From Motacilla alba alba (taxonomy: Eukaryota; Chordata; Aves; Passeriformes; Motacillidae), in assembly GCF_015832195.1 (NCBI RefSeq), contig NC_052020.1:868001-932000 (forward strand): a stretch of 64,000 bases of DNA, in the 5' to 3' direction. This document shows positions 61,601 through 64,000 of the stretch, piece after piece. A program made the translations under genes and the position numbers. The first letter of the stretch is position 1. Every line of letters begins with the position of its first letter. The notes under the pieces are model-generated. The model saw only the letters and a program-made list of their open reading frames with translations, searched no databases and was not told the DNA's origin.

Positions 61601-64000
61601 CAGCTTAGAGCAGAGCTCAGTGTCCCTGTGGGCACTTGTGGGGATTTCAGCAAGCAGAAATGGGTATAAGAAGCAGTTATGATAATGGATGGAGCTCTGT
61701 TTAAACAGAGTGGAGATAATTGAGGTGTGGCTGTATTTATGCACATAGGGATATCAGAAAGCAGTGTTTTATTCAGTCTTCAAGGGCTCCAGCCTGCACT
61801 GCTGGTGTTAGCTGTTCATCACTTGCCCGAAGCTTGGCATTGCTTAGCCTGGTGGTCTCTGAGCAGCATCAACTGAAATGGAATTGCTGTGCTGGGTAAG
61901 TTTTAGAATAGATTTCTGTGAGAAAACGGAAGGAAAAGAAATTCTGCTTTAAAAAAACACCCCTAAACTTGCTCAGTTGCATAAATGCAAGGGACAAAGT
62001 AGTGTTTTTCATGCAAAAAGTATTGTGGTATGTCAGCACGTTGGCACTGATGGTGAATAAGCTGTTTTAAGTATACATCCCAGAAACAGGAAATATGCTG
62101 TGATATATCAGTCTGGGAACCTATCTTAAATGGAGGAAAAAGGACACAAAATGTTATCATATAGTTGGAATTCTGGACATTATTGAGAAGTAGATAAAAA
62201 GTGATTGTGAACTCTCTCTGTAGGCAGCTGTTAAGCAAGTAAGTTTTTAAATATTTCCAAAAAAATTTTGACTAGAAAAGCAGCACACTGTGGCAGTAAG
62301 AGTTTCAATGTCAAACTTTATGCATGAATAAATGTATAGATATATTTTAATGGCATTTCTGAGGTTGATGTTGTAATAGCTGCCTTCATTAATGATCTGT
62401 CAAAGCCGAGTGAAGGCATTGTTACAGAGATTAAATCAGTCTCCAACAGCACAAAGGTAATACATAGGTGCTGGATTTGGAAGGCTGTTTTGGAGAGAGA
62501 CCACCAAACAGTTCTTGGAGATGGTTGTAAAAATTTTGTAGACTTAGAAGATGATTTCCACTGTGTCTGACTGCTTTCCAAGCAAGCATAAATGTCTTGT
62601 CAGAATCAACCTTGCTGGAAGCAGGAGGCTGAAAGTTAGGGGAGGAATTAATTCTGTAATATTTGTTCCTGAGAAGGAAAATAGAAACAGAGAAAGTGGC
62701 CCTGTCTCCTGTGAAAACCTTTTGTTGTCCAAGGTGAAAGCTGCGAACATTTTGAGGCTTTTTCCTCCTTTCTTTGTTTTTTGTTCCTGGTGCCATTCTC
62801 TTTCCCCCAGCAGCACTCAGAGACTCTGTGATATGAATCTTGCTATTTGTCCATAATAGCTGGGTTGCCACTAACAGCATCAAGCTGTTAAACAGGGAGA
62901 GAGAGGGCCTTTTCTCCTTGGCTCTTAGCTCTGGTGCTTAATTCTGATTAAGAGGACAGACCAGAGTAGTGTCCAACACAACGTAAATGCATGCACATTA
63001 ATTTAGTCAGGGAACAGGCTTCTTGGGAAATCAAATTAATTGCCCACTAGATATTAACAGCTACGATTTTGCAGAGTAATTTAGCACTTCTGTATGACTG
63101 AGATTTATCAATGGGATGTAATGTATAAACTAAACTGCACATTCCTGCCTTTTCAACAAGCACATTCTCCAGGCTGTGTTTGAGAAATATTAAAAGAAGT
63201 TAAATTAGAAAGTATGATAACACAGGTCACTGTTTAAACTATTTTAAAGTTTTTATTGTAATGAATAAAAGCAAAGTAATTGTTTTTAAGCATATTTAAT
63301 TTTTGTGAGAATAGGTACTCAATTACTCTTGTTTTAGATGGTGTAGAAATGTATTGCTGTTTCATAGGAAGTGCAGAACTGTTGGAATATTTATGTTATG
63401 ACTACTCAAATCTCCTGTCTTATGAGGGAGTGAAACCTGGGCCAATTTCCTGAGCAACTTCAAGAGGGACATTAAGCTTTATTGAAAGAAGTAATGTTTG
63501 TAAACATTGAAATTGTGACATTCCTTAGGAGTGGTTGTCTGCAAGTTGTGTTGTTTTCTTTCATGTAAAAACTGCCCTTGAAATACAAAAATTGCACATT
63601 TTGAAATACAGAGCTGTTTCCAGTGTTTTGGCTAATACTTGTGGGTTCCAAAGCAAGGAAATGCAGCATGAGATGCTGCAGTATGAGCTGGATTGTCAGG
63701 CCTGCTGTTTGTCGTGAGTTTTGGATAGATTAGTTTTTCTTTCCTGAAAGTTATTTCAAGGTCTGTAATTTGTGCTGATTTTCATTCCTGGTGGCTCTCA
63801 TCAAACCAGTCTTTGGTTGGGAAAGGATTCTACCTGGCTGATGCATCCAAGAATAAATAAAAATGTGTTTTACCTTCCCACTCTCCCCCACCAGCTGTGG
63901 TTTCAGTGGGAAGGTAATTGATAAATTCAAGAGTAGCAGGAATGAAAATGATTTTGCAAGGAAAGACAGAAGTTTTCACAGTAGCACGTTCAGAGATGCA
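55641..64000. other. Intron 1 segment to window end, no gene seen
   Basis: About 8.4 kb. A GC-richer patch at about 58730-59270 carries overlapping open frames on both strands, the longest being 187 codons (58732-59295), with no domain I recognise. The last kilobase (about 62980-63340) is AT-rich with several TTAAT/ATTA cores and no repeats, so it could be a conserved element, but I cannot show this from one sequence. Confidence 0.5.
60687..60709 (+). repeat. Poly(T) tract, about 23 bases
   Basis: An uninterrupted run of about 23 T. No SINE or retrocopy body is evident next to it on either strand. Confidence 0.92.

Larger units (their letters stand above)
5073..64000 (+). other. GALNT18: GALNT18 intron 1 (5' part, at least 59 kb)
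   Basis: No later GALNT18 exon was found: none of the open frames on either strand carries GT27 motifs (the DxH-containing metal-binding segment, the Gly-Gly-Glu-Asn-like segment, or the QxW lectin repeats). The simplest reading is that the rest of the window is one long first intron, as is usual for this gene family. It holds four LTR copies, CR1 fragments and simple repeats, listed separately. Small nested non-coding genes cannot be excluded from sequence alone. Confidence 0.75.

Overview
This is vertebrate nuclear DNA, most likely from a songbird (oscine passerine). It is mostly non-coding, AT-rich sequence with interspersed CR1 LINE tails and several solo LTRs that I recognise as passerine-type endogenous retrovirus LTRs. 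I saw no bacterial gene organisation and no CRISPR array. Nearly all open frames longer than 60 codons look like chance frames in non-coding DNA.

The one protein-coding element I can support is the first coding exon of GALNT18 (polypeptide N-acetylgalactosaminyltransferase 18, also called GALNTL4), on the + strand at 4838-5072. It encodes the short cytoplasmic tail, the signal-anchor membrane segment and the start of the stem. It ends after codon 78 plus one base at a GT donor. The exon lies in a CpG island of about 1.7 kb (about 3755-5440), which also holds Sp1-type GC boxes, an inverted CCAAT box, a GGCA-type GC-rich tandem repeat and a leader with three upstream ATGs, one of which overlaps the main start.

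Layout: 1-74 is a CR1 3' tail. 75-3750 is upstream flank with no gene seen. 3755-5440 is the promoter CpG island with 5' leader, exon 1 and the start of intron 1. From 5073 to the window end everything is consistent with one very long GALNT18 intron 1 of at least 59 kb, because no later GALNT18 exon (catalytic or lectin domain) was found. The intron carries two solo LTRs of one family in opposite orientation (16642-17061 and 43214-43628), a second-family solo LTR with an exact 6-bp target duplication (44039-44480), a third LTR (55019-55635), CR1 fragments (35571-35645 and 49262-49581), microsatellites and a compact 48-bp hairpin (42595-42642).

I did not find a new multi-gene system here. The points most worth a second look are the uATG-rich leader of GALNT18, the GGCA repeat in its promoter, the hairpin at 42.6 kb, the paired LTR insertions at 43.2-44.5 kb, and the reading frame kept open in both copies of one LTR family.
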